From: Aquatica leii
Lineage: Eukaryota; Arthropoda; Insecta; Coleoptera; Lampyridae
NCBI GenBank assembly: GCA_035610365.1
Contig: CM069439.1
Location: 6,572,001 to 6,636,000 of the forward strand
Direction: 5' to 3'
DNA length: 64,000 nucleotides
Under the pieces are notes generated by a model that was not told the origin of the DNA, searched no databases, and saw only the letters and a program-made list of their open reading frames with translations. Positions 55,800 to 64,000 of this stretch are shown one piece after another. A program made the position numbers and the translations under genes. Every line of letters begins with the position of its first letter. The first letter of the stretch is position 1.

Positions 55800-56390
55800 T
55801 TAGTCAGTGTATATGATGCTGCGAGTCGATTTGAACTGTGAGATTGGACGAAATTTCGGTGCTTGTTTGTATTCTTTTTTTGTTGCCGGTCGTGTTACTC
55901 TGCTTGGAATACTGCCTTCTGATCGGTTGTGTTTTGTTGTGCTCCTGATCTTTTGGATTTTTTTTGTCCCTGATGTTTCAGTTTTTTTTTCTTGCTCTTG
56001 TTGAAGTTTTTCTTTGTGGAACTTCTTTCTAGCAGCACCTAAAAATTTTTTTGGTGGGTCTTCCTTTTCAAAGTCTCTAGTCGCAGTGTCTATTATATCT
56101 AACATTTTTGTTTCATTTACTTGGTCCATATCAATCCCACTAGTAAGGAGGAAATATAAACAAGCATGTGCAGTGCCCCTATACATATGGCGGGCTATAT
56201 ACAACGTCTCCTCTTAGTCCAGGCAACTAAACTAAAACCCATCAACATTTGTTGCCTGTGAGACATGTCCACAGCAGTAAATAATGTTGGATTCAACTGT
56301 CGTGTTAATTGAGCAATGCTAGTAGAGTAGCGACCGGCATCGTTTATTACAGTGTTGGCTCTTGCCACGACATTACAACTTGAGCTGGGA
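55800..56390 (-). CDS. unrecognised ~200-residue protein, one frameshift
   Basis: The upstream frame (about 56390-56206) reads NVVARANTVINDAGRYSTSI, AQLTRQLNPTLFTAVDMSHR and QQMLMGFSLVAWTKRRR. A one-base shift near 56203 leads into the 134-codon frame YIARHMYRGTAHACLYFLLT, SGIDMDQVNETKMLDIID, ATRDFEKEDPPKKFLGAARK, a Gln/Lys/Glu coil (KEKLQQEQEKKTE) and a basic tail. Ordinary codon structure and a single lesion suggest a recently functional gene. It is in neither inverted arm. I cannot assign a family; it could be cargo of a DNA transposon, an endogenised viral gene or a captured host gene, all speculative. Confidence 0.55.
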
Positions 56391-56484
56391 GAGCTTAAGT
56401 CTTAATTTCACTCAGCAGTGATGAAAAATGATTATAGTAATTGCAGAATTAGATCCGCGCGAGCTTCCGCCTTGTACGCTGTAA

Positions 56485-56752
56485 ACACGATACAATATAG
56501 ATGAAAATTGCACATAAACAATTTATTGACCACAAAATTTACTATAAAACAGTCCGCGGGAGTGTATAATTATATCTAATAGTTTAAAAGTTACAGAATT
56601 TTAATGTAATTTTTGTGCAACTTTGCACACTTGTATCTTCTAAACTATTGAACGTAATTGTACCCTTCCGCCGACTTTATAGTAAATTTTGTTCTCTATA
56701 AAAATGTTTATGTGCAACTTTCTTCTATCTTGCACCGTTTTAGAGTAATAGT
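56485..56752. repeat. ~265-bp imperfect palindrome (MITE-like)
   Basis: TTGCACATAAACAATTTATT, AAAATTTACTATAAA and CTAATAGTTTA on the left (56509-56590) face TAAACTATTGAACG, TTTATAGTAAATTTT and ATGTTTATGTGCAA on the right (56641-56735), and the match extends outward through GATACAATATAGATGAAAA / TTTCTTCTATCTTGCACC. It has no ORF. A hairpin MITE is the simplest explanation. Confidence 0.75.
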
Positions 56753-56754
56753 TT

Positions 56755-57915
56755 ATTAGTTATTTTAAATTATTTCAATACAAAAATTGTGGCGGTTTCG
56801 ATGTTGGTGTAATATTCCGACATCGACAAAGCTACCTTTAGCCGCAAAAAAAGCCGCAATGGTCACCAAAAGCAAATCGACCGAAACACACGTTCTACTA
56901 AACCGATAATTTATGTTCAAATTTTAAAATGCGTAAACGAAACAATTTAATAAACCTGATTTATAAAGTTTTATAATAAAATCAGTAATTACTAGTTTAA
57001 ATCATAAACGATTTCATTGTAAAGTTATCAACATAGGACGAAAGTAGGTAAAATAAAATTTGAGTAAATTTTGAATGTCGAAATTGTATGAACAGTCAAA
57101 CAATTTTAAAGATTATTAGCATTATAAATCTGTTAAGACTAGAGAAAGGATACATGTTAAAGTAAAGTTCATCTCTTTACTGCTTTTTTATAGTCAGTAG
57201 CGCAATTGTTTAATATTAATAGGAGAAAACATTGTAGAATCGGTAAAAAAAAGAGAATTTAATAAAAATGCATGTCGATTATTTCGCGTCGCGAAAAACT
57301 GTTGAAAAAAATTCAATTTTTAAACTGTGGATGCACATTTCCAAAGATGAAATCTCCAGTTTGCAACTTTTACATCTGAAAGGATGTGGAAACGTAACTC
57401 GACTCGTGTCATAATCTTAGAAGCTGTAGAACTGTGAACCGCCATAAAACTCGGGTAACATCCAGTAATCATTTAGTTTTGTTGTTTTTTCAAAATGCGC
57501 ATCAACTAGCGTTAGAGTGGGGTGAAGCAATTGTTAGGAATCACGCGATATAAATTGTTTATGTAATCATTGAATGATTTATTTAATCCAAGCGTGTTCA
57601 ATTCAAGTCTGGCTAAGTTTCTGAAAGTTTTACTTTGGTTCTAAAATTGATTGTGTCTAAAGAAAATTTTACATTTATCCAAATGCTTTCAAACGTATCT
57701 AAGCCAGCAGAAAATGAGTCAGTGGACGTAAATCACAATTTTTCGACCTTTTCTCGCATATCATGTTTGTGAGCGCAATATTATTATTTGAGCTTTGCGA
57801 AGGTGACTTTTTCCCTTGAAAATATTTTGTGTCAAATAAAGTTTGATGTTTTGAGATTTTGTTGCTTGCTTTGTGTTTCTTACCGTACATCACTTGGAAA
57901 AGAAAAGCTAAGCGT
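56755..57915. other. no recognisable gene
   Basis: AT-rich centre of the large inverted repeat; no convincing coding region. Confidence 0.45.
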
Positions 57916-57919
57916 TAGC

Positions 57920-58149
57920 AACACAGTCCAAATACCCATTTTTGTACTTTTCTAGGAAAAAATTCTATAAAAGATGTAACCGCCAGTTTACAATCATTTC
58001 GCACTAAACTATTACATACTACTAAAGCTATAATTGGGAAACAACAGCCGGGACTGTATGGATTTAAAGTTTTTAATACTAATTCAATGCCGAGCACAAT
58101 TTCCGTTCCTCTTGGAGAGATAAAGGGCAAACAAATTGAACTACAAAAA
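57920..58149 (+). CDS. unrecognised ~75-codon open frame lacking an ATG
   Basis: The forward frame between stops reads QHSPNTHFCTFLGKNSIKDV, TASLQSFRTKLLHTTKAIIG, KQQPGLYGFKVFNTNSMPST, ISVPLGEIKGKQIELQK then TAG. The composition looks protein-like. A TTTTCTAG|GAAAA acceptor-like site lies at 57954, so it might be a last exon. It points away from the unknown reverse-strand gene at 55.8-56.4 kb. No family recognised. Confidence 0.35.
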
Positions 58150-59160
58150 TAGAAAAAAATTGTGACGCGGGCCTATTTACATGTCATGATGTTTGTTCAA
58201 GTGCATGGATTTAAGATAACGCGATCGGGGTTTTCTTTAGATATGTCACTGGAAGCTATGTTTTATTAGCGCGCAGCAATTCTTGATAATGAATGGAATT
58301 GCTAATAATTTGTTATAACAAAAAATTCTCTATAAGTCATTGGTATTGCTGATTCATCATCTTCCAGCGATGAAGAGGTTATGGGAAACAATTCTCAGGC
58401 ATTTCATGGACAAATGTTAAATACAAACAATTGGTGAATTATCATACGACCATATTCTCGTTTAATATGTACACAGAATACTAGTTATTTGTTCATTTTG
58501 TAAATTTTCTTACCTTTCGGTATTATACTGTTATCGTAGCAATGAAGATGTTTTATAATTTCTTCAAACAATTTTTTGATATGCATCTGGTACTAGTAGC
58601 GAGCTCAAGTCTTTACTGACGTAACGTTTCCATGCAATAAACTATGATAAACCATTAGGAAATTTATCCCAATAAAAGCGAGTAGCTGTTCTCGTGACAA
58701 ATTTAGAGGTTTATTTCTCTGCATCGCATAAAGTTTGCTCTGAAAAACAATGTCATTGATAGACTTTCCCAACTACTGTAAATAAACATCTGTGCTAAAA
58801 TTACAGTCAACTAATTTTGTTTTAACAGGCCCCACAGAAAAAGTAAATTCTGGCACCCTTTCTTGTGTATTTGTCTTTCTGTGTCTTCATTTTCCTTCGT
58901 CCATATTATTTTTTTGGCGTAAGATTTTCTTTTTTCTTTATATAGCTATCTCGTTTACGCTTTTCTTTTCTTCTATTCTTGAACATGACTATTGTGGAAT
59001 TGTGGATAGCTGTATGAACAAGACGGTAAGGTTTGTAAATCTGGAAACATCATTTTTGCTTGTATTATGTATGGAATTCATAATTCGTCGGAATCGCTCG
59101 CTTCTTGGTCCGTCAGAATGTTATTGTCTAAGATCAAATCTTCAAGAAAATATTTGATTT
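58150..59160 (-). pseudogene. piggyBac-like transposase N-terminal half (right arm copy)
   Basis: From 59160 downward: Lys-rich leader (KKRKSYAKKI-like), TQESVPEF.FSVGPVKTK, LVDCNFSTDVY, FQSKLYAMQRNKPLNLSREQ and LLAFIGINFLMVYHSLLHGN, i.e. the (T)NLYA.Q.N..L..T..EL..FIGI..LMG. core of piggyBac transposases, then IKKLFEEIIKHLHCYDNSII and KGKKIYKMNK, the RF..I...LHF.DN block. Many stops and shifts. The catalytic Asp regions beyond are not recognisable. Confidence 0.68.
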
Positions 59161-60437
59161 GTAAGCTTTTTTAATTTCGTTTCATTCTTTGTTTTTCGAA
59201 AAATTATTTTATTTATTTTTGTCTGTCATAACTTCTGATGATTTCATATGGTTTCTATTGGTCTATTGTGAAGACTCTAGCGTACCGTCGGGCATAACAC
59301 CTTGGTTTTGCGTCATATACAATTTTATGAGTTTCTAAAATATCTATGTATCGTCCGTCATTAAAATGTTAAAGTTACATAGATCAATTTATCGAACATT
59401 TCCCAGAAACAAACTTGAATTACAATATTTCCTGACAATATAAACATAAAAAGTATGAATTGCATTTAGAAGGCAAAATACATAGGAAGGCTTACTCTAT
59501 CCATTGCATCCAATAGGAAATTGTATGGAACAAAGTCTTAATAAATCGGTAACAAAATTATCTACGGCAACAAGTATAAACTTGTTCTAAATTAGTTTTC
59601 GTTTATAAGCATACAATTTTTAGAATTGTTAGTAAGACCTTGCTACAGAGCATGAAAAAAAGAAAAAAGTTACGGTTTATTACGAACTACGTGTTTTTAA
59701 CTTCTTGCAGCGTGTACAATTCTGTGAATGGTTTAATCAACATTTAAATAACGGTAATCTGTTTCTTCGTGAACGAAGCATGGTTTCATTGAAGTGAATA
59801 TGTAATAACTCAAAATTATCGTACTTTGGGCAATTGAAAATGTACATACTTTTGTAGAAACTACGAGTACAATCTTTGAAACGAATTTTAATTTAGTTAC
59901 TTTCAATGCAAGTGCTCATATTTACTATAATTGAATTTATTCAACAATTCTACAATAAAAGTGTTTGAAATATTGAAGTTGATTAGCTTTCCAAACTTTA
60001 AAAAGAAGAATTAACACATGTATCGAAGCTGAAGGACAATATATTGAACATCGGTTATTTTAAATAATTGTTATTACTTATTTTTATTTCAAATAAACCG
60101 GAATTGTTAATGTGTTACCGTTTTTAATTAATTACTTAACCTTAATTTATGAGTTACAAATCAAATATCTCATTTAGTAATCTTTGTTTTACTTTATTCT
60201 AATCCAAGCAATGTTGGTTGCCCAACGTATGTCACGTGAAAAACAAATAAATGTTATTTCTCAAAGAAATCAATAACATTGCGAATAAGACTGTATAATT
60301 TTTCAGTTTCTGCTTTCCATGGATTAAAACTAATACAAAAAGTTATGTTAATTAATATATATAAGTTTAACTTTATTCATTGCCATTTGGCTTACAAATT
60401 TGGTCGTGTTATTACATTACATATATATTACATTTTC

Positions 60438-61615
60438 TTATCCCTTCTCCCCCCTTAACTTTTTCCTCCTGCTCCATACTTCCTCCATCCATTCCGCTCC
60501 TTTTCCGTTTTCATCTAAGATATCCACTGTTTTCCTCACCTCTTCTCTTAGTTCCCTGCATCTCTTTCTCATGTGGTTCAGATCTTCCGTTTCTTCACCA
60601 CATAGCCTGTACAACTTTTCTGGTTCTTCCTTCCAATATTTGTTCCCTAACCCCTCGTTGCCACATCTGAACCTTGCCACCATTTTTTTCCTTTTGTTGC
60701 TTTTAATCTCAACGTCTTTTAAATATTCCGGCACCCTTTCACCCTTGATATCTTTATAATTCCTATTATATCTGCTCTCTTTTATCTTTGTCCATCTTTC
60801 TTGTTTTTCGATGTCTCTATCTCTCCTTATTATTTCTTCTCTTGTCCCTACCCCCTCTTCTCTTAATCTCTCCACTTCTTCACTCGCGTACCCGTTTCTT
60901 TTGTAATACTCTTCTCTGCCCTCCTGCCCCTACTTCACTTTCCCTCCCTTTATCTCTTTCCAACATTCTTGCAGAATTTTGCAATCTGTTCTTTCCCTCA
61001 TTTCTTCCTCGTATTTTATTGCTCTTTTTCCTGTCTCAATCCTTATTTTTTCTATCTGAACCTCCTCTCTCACAATATACCCCCGTGTATCCCTGTCCAA
61101 TCCTAACACCCATCTCCAGTATTTTTCCTGTAGCCCCTCTACCTCCCTCCACTCCTTCCAGCCCCATATTTCCGCTCCATACATTACCACCCCCTTTATT
61201 AATTTTTCGAACAGCAATTTTCTTTTTTTCATATCCATCTTGAATATTCTTTCCCACACTCCCATACTTGTCCTATTAGCCTGTTTCCTTTCTTCACCCT
61301 TTCCTTTATGTGTTCTCCCTCTTTATTATCCTGTTTCATCGTGTAGCCCAGGTATGTAAATTCCTTCACTTGTTGCACTTCCTCATCACTCCATCTCCAC
61401 TCCTCTTTTTTTCTTTTCCCCTCTCCTTTTCTAAATATCATTATCTTTGTTTTCTCCGTGTTTACTTCCAATTCTTTTTTTTTTCATATATTTTTCTAGC
61501 GTTTTCATCATCTCTTTCATTTCCTTTTCCTCCTTAGCCACCAGCAATATGTTATCCGCATACGCCAACGACCATACCTTAGCTTTCCCTACCACTATCC
61601 CTCCTGTCTGTTGTC
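60438..61615 (-). pseudogene. LINE ORF2 RT tail and C-terminal domain, copy 3
   Basis: From 61615: AKVWSLAYADN position (AYADDIVL in copy 2, here A.ADNILLVA with the second catalytic Asp changed), EVNTEKTKIMIFRKGEG, VKEFTYLGYTMKQDN, RIFKMDMKKRKLLFEKLI, GAEIWGWKEW, KERTDC-type linker and CRLCGEETEDLNHMRKRC-like knuckle (YRLCGEE here, first Cys to Tyr). Frames break near 61240 and 60930. Confidence 0.82.
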
Positions 61616-61698
61616 CTTTTAGTTATGTACTTCTCCTCTTCCTCTCTCTCTTTTCTTTCCCTTCCTTCCATTGTCAATTCCAGTGGTTGATGGTCTGA

Positions 61699-63293
61699 CT
61701 ATACTCTTTCTCCCACCTTAAATGTCTTTACCTTTTCTGCGGCCTCTTCATTTGTCATTACAAAATCTATTATTGATTCTCCCCTTCCTCCTATGTACGT
61801 AAATTCCCCCTTTCCATCATCTTCTCTGTTCCCGTTCATTTCCCACCCTTTTTCGTTGCACAATTCCAGCAGTTTCTTTCCCTCTTTATTTATCACCTTC
61901 TCCTTTGTTTGTCTCTTTCCCGTCCCTTTTCTTTCTTGTATTCCCTCCTCTTCCCCTATTCTTGCGTTGAAGTCCCCTCTTACTATTATCAATCCCTCTT
62001 CCCTCTCTTCTATCATCTCTTCTAAGTTTTTCCTTGTCTCTTTCATTTTACTGCTATAAACCGTCACCACTTTTATTTTTGTTTTTCCCCACTGCATGTT
62101 CCTTTCTACAACTCCTCTTCTCTGTTGCACTTTCTCCTTCTTTTCCTGGTTCAACCATTTTTTCTTATTCCCGTTATTATACCCCCTTTGCTCTCCCTTT
62201 TTTCTTTTCTCTTTCTGCATGTTGCACCACCCACTCAAATTCCTCTGGCAACTCTTTTTCCCACCACTCCCATTCTTTTTCTTCCATCCATGTTTCCTGT
62301 AATCCTACTACATCCTGTTCCTTGATGTACTTCCAGAAATCATGTTCCTTGTTTTTTATTCCCGATACGTTCCAAAACAATACTCTCAGCTCACTCACCT
62401 CCCCCCGTGCTTTTTCCTTACTTTCTTTTTTTCTCCCTTCTTTTTCTTTTCCATTTCCATCTCTCATTATTCCTTTTCTTTGCCGTTTCGTCAACTTTCC
62501 CTCCTTTACCACCCCCTTTGCCCTTTAGTTTTTGCCTTTTGGTTCCCCACTTTCTCTTCTCTTTCTCTGCACAGTCCCCTATCCTTGTCGTTCCATATGT
62601 ATCTGTCTCCGTCTATCTCCATTTTTCTGTACCCTACCCATACTCTTTTTCCTTCCGCTCTTCTTTCCATCGCTATGTTCATTATTTCTCTTTGCACTCT
62701 TCTTTCCTCCCATGTTAAATCGTGACTTATATATATTCTTGTATTCTTTAATTTCTTCTTCTCCTCCATTACCTTCTGTTTTTCTTCCCATCCTCCGATT
62801 TCCGCCACCACCATCTCATTTTTCTTCTCTTTGTTTATTACTGTCACTTTTTTCACCTCTACTTTTACATTTAATTTTTCTTCCAGCATCACTGCTAAAT
62901 CTTTTTGTGGTTTTTCACTTCTCCACCCCTTTATCACGATATTATTTTTTCTTTTCCATCTTTCCTCGTCTTCTGCCTTTTTTTCCACATTTTCTATTCT
63001 CTCCACCAGTTTCTCTTTTCTTTCTCCCACTTCTTTTCTCTTTCTCCCATTTCTTTTTTCATTTCTTTGATTTCTTGTCTTATTCCTTGCATATTTTCTT
63101 CCATCTGTTTCATCATTTCTCTCATTAATTCTTTTAACTCCTCCATTTCTTTCCTTCCTCCTTCTGTTCTTGAGGTTTCTCCTTCGTTCTCCTCCGATAT
63201 CTTTTTAACGTCTGGTGATCTTATTGTTTTCTTTCCTCTTTCAAATATTTGTTGCCTTTCTCTTTCCTCTTCCTCTCTCTCTCTTTTATTCAT
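61699..63293 (-). pseudogene. LINE ORF1 and endonuclease, copy 3
   Basis: ORF1 opens with ATG at 63293 (MNKREREEEERERQ), preserving the start lost in copy 2, then an uninterrupted coiled coil (EELKELMREMMKQMEE). After a shift near 63000, RKNNIVIKGW, KDLAVMLEEKLNVKVEVKKV and TRIYISHDLTWEERR-like sequence follow (RRM and C-terminal domain). ORF2 starts near 62512: LRVLFWNVSGIKNKEHDF, VVGLQETWMEEKEW, ELPEEFEWVVQHAEREK, then from 62238 VVTVYSSKMKE, LIIVRGDFNARIGEE, FTYIGGRGESIIDFVMTNEE, ending before SDH. The GDFN motif is intact. Confidence 0.82.
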
Positions 63294-63421
63294 CCCTTTC
63301 CCCCTTTTGTTATGTTAATTAATAATTATTGGTAAAGATTCTTTATCCTCCTCTGTGTGTATACTAATTAATTCAATCTTCTTCGTTTAGGAGGGGCATA
63401 TAAAACCACTTTAATCAATTT

Positions 63422-63472
63422 TTGTGGCAACGTTTCGTGCTGAAGGTTAGCACTTCATCAGGCCAAAGAATA
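63422..63472 (-). ncRNA. hammerhead ribozyme, left arm
   Basis: Reverse strand: GGC then CTGATGA (63461-63455), helix II GTGCT…AGCAC with loop AACCTTC, GAAAC (63436-63432), GTT, GCC. GCC pairs with GGC before CTGATGA to start helix I. AACGTT is palindromic, as in the 51.4-kb motif, so a dimeric helix III is possible. All core bases are consensus. Confidence 0.88.
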
Positions 63473-63726
63473 AAATCAAGTGGATCAATCCACCGACCAA
63501 GGACATTGGCAACTTTACGAGCTAGTAATTAATAATAAATACATTAAACATACAATGGTCAATAATTAAAATTTTGTCAATTGTTTGTTGAACGTGTATG
63601 TCCTACGTTATATTAAAATTTTAATTATTGCCCATTGTATGTTTAATGTTGTATTTATTATTAATTACTAGCTCGTAAAGTTGCCAATGTCCTTGGTCGG
63701 TGGATTGATCCACTTGATTTTATTCT

Positions 63727-63775
63727 TTGGCCTGATGAAGTGCTAACCTTCAGCACGAAACATTGCCACAAAAAT
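63727..63775 (+). ncRNA. hammerhead ribozyme, right arm, helix III altered
   Basis: CTGATGA at 63732-63738, the same GTGCT…AGCAC helix II, GAAAC at 63757-63761, then ATT instead of GTT. The core is intact but the AACGTT palindrome is lost (AACATT), which should weaken self-dimerisation and cleavage. Confidence 0.8.
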
Positions 63776-64000
63776 AAATTAAAGTGGTTTTATATGCCCC
63801 TCCTAAACGAGGAAGATTGAATTAATTAATAATTATTATAACATCGACCAAGAGTTGGTATAGAGGATTGTGCAAAAGTTCTATTATTTCGACGAGGTTA
63901 TATAAACTAAAATTTTTAATTAGATTGATTTGTGTGTTTTACACAAAGCGTGGTTTTATGTGAATTAATCAATAACATCAATGGAAAAGCTTTATAGAGT

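Larger units (their letters stand above)
60358..63308 (-). mobile_element. LINE copy 3 with a ~1.2-kb internal deletion and 16-bp target duplication
   Basis: GTTATGTTAATTAATA flanks both sides (60342-60357 and 63309-63324). Its reverse strand matches copy 2 from about 35801 to 39937, so the 5' leader is missing. At 61620 the sequence jumps from GAGAAGTACATAACTAAAA to GGACAACAGACAGG, removing the segment equivalent to 37480-38675 of copy 2 (the end of the endonuclease and RT motifs 0-B). It is inserted in the right arm of the large inverted repeat. Confidence 0.92.
63364..63827. repeat. inverted pair of ~215-bp PLE-like terminal units with hammerheads
   Basis: The left arm (63364-63578) and right arm (63612-63827) are inverse copies with few differences around a ~33-bp centre (TGTTTGTTGAACGTGTATG). 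Each arm carries one complete hammerhead core with ribozyme strands pointing outward from the centre. The arrangement equals the inverted long terminal units reported for Penelope elements, but no PLE coding sequence adjoins, so a non-autonomous retrozyme-like unit is also possible. Confidence 0.82.
58790..64000 (-). repeat. right arm of the >10-kb inverted repeat (interrupted; runs off the window)
   Basis: Inverse of 53998-55695, in pieces: 58790-59157, 59450-60357, then after LINE copy 3 (60358-63308) and the PLE inverted unit (63364-63827) it resumes at 63845 and reaches the window edge still matching (ATCAATGGAAAAGCTTTATAG). The arms therefore extend further out on both sides. Two old opposed copies of one repeat, or an inverted duplication, would both fit. 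Confidence 0.85.

Overview
This window is AT-rich arthropod (most likely insect) intergenic or intronic DNA that is almost entirely mobile-element sediment. The evidence is the element set: mariner, several Tc1-like lineages, piggyBac, at least three pogo/CENPB-type transposases, a PIF/Harbinger scrap, an APE-type LINE family in three copies, Penelope-like elements (PLEs) with hammerhead ribozymes, solo LTRs and a minisatellite-armed foldback element. I see no bacterial gene organisation, no rRNA or tRNA gene and no CRISPR array. Only two short stretches look like possible host exons (26.68-27.01 kb and 31.20-31.31 kb), and both are weak.

Layout. 0-5 kb: a TA-flanked mariner fossil, a scrambled Tc1/Harbinger patch, a TA-flanked Tc1-like element interrupted by a non-LTR fragment, and a perfect 42-bp-arm palindrome made of PLE termini. 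5.2-10.3 kb: a TTAA-flanked piggyBac whose transposase tail is split at a TA by a 2.8-kb pogo element. 12.5-19.2 kb: a TA-flanked pogo-like element with ~200-bp inverted termini, holding a Tc1-like gene that is itself split by a foldback element with an exact 8-bp target duplication, plus a deleted mariner and the element's own degraded transposase. 20-35 kb: a 5'-truncated LINE copy, a Tc1-like gene, elements with GACGTC-like repeats, a candidate exon, a decayed piggyBac with a surviving TTAA end, a solo LTR and a mariner/Tc3-like gene. 35.5-39.9 kb: a full-length but broken LINE with a 15-bp target duplication. 41.3-44.6 kb: three tandem ~1.0-1.1-kb units. 45.5-52.2 kb: a PLE cluster (four elements, two orientations) cut by a solo LTR and a pogo-like gene, with an intact GIY-YIG ORF and a hammerhead ribozyme. 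54-64 kb: a very large inverted repeat of piggyBac-related DNA around ~3 kb holding two unrecognised ORFs and hairpins; the right arm is split by LINE copy 3 and by an inverted pair of ribozyme-bearing PLE terminal units.

The genes do not form a pathway. They record successive insertions, and several can be ordered because excising the younger element restores the older reading frame across one copy of the target duplication. The most unusual items are the three hammerhead motifs, the foldback element and the ~200-residue unknown protein between the large inverted arms. All family calls come from reading motifs by eye; no database search was run.
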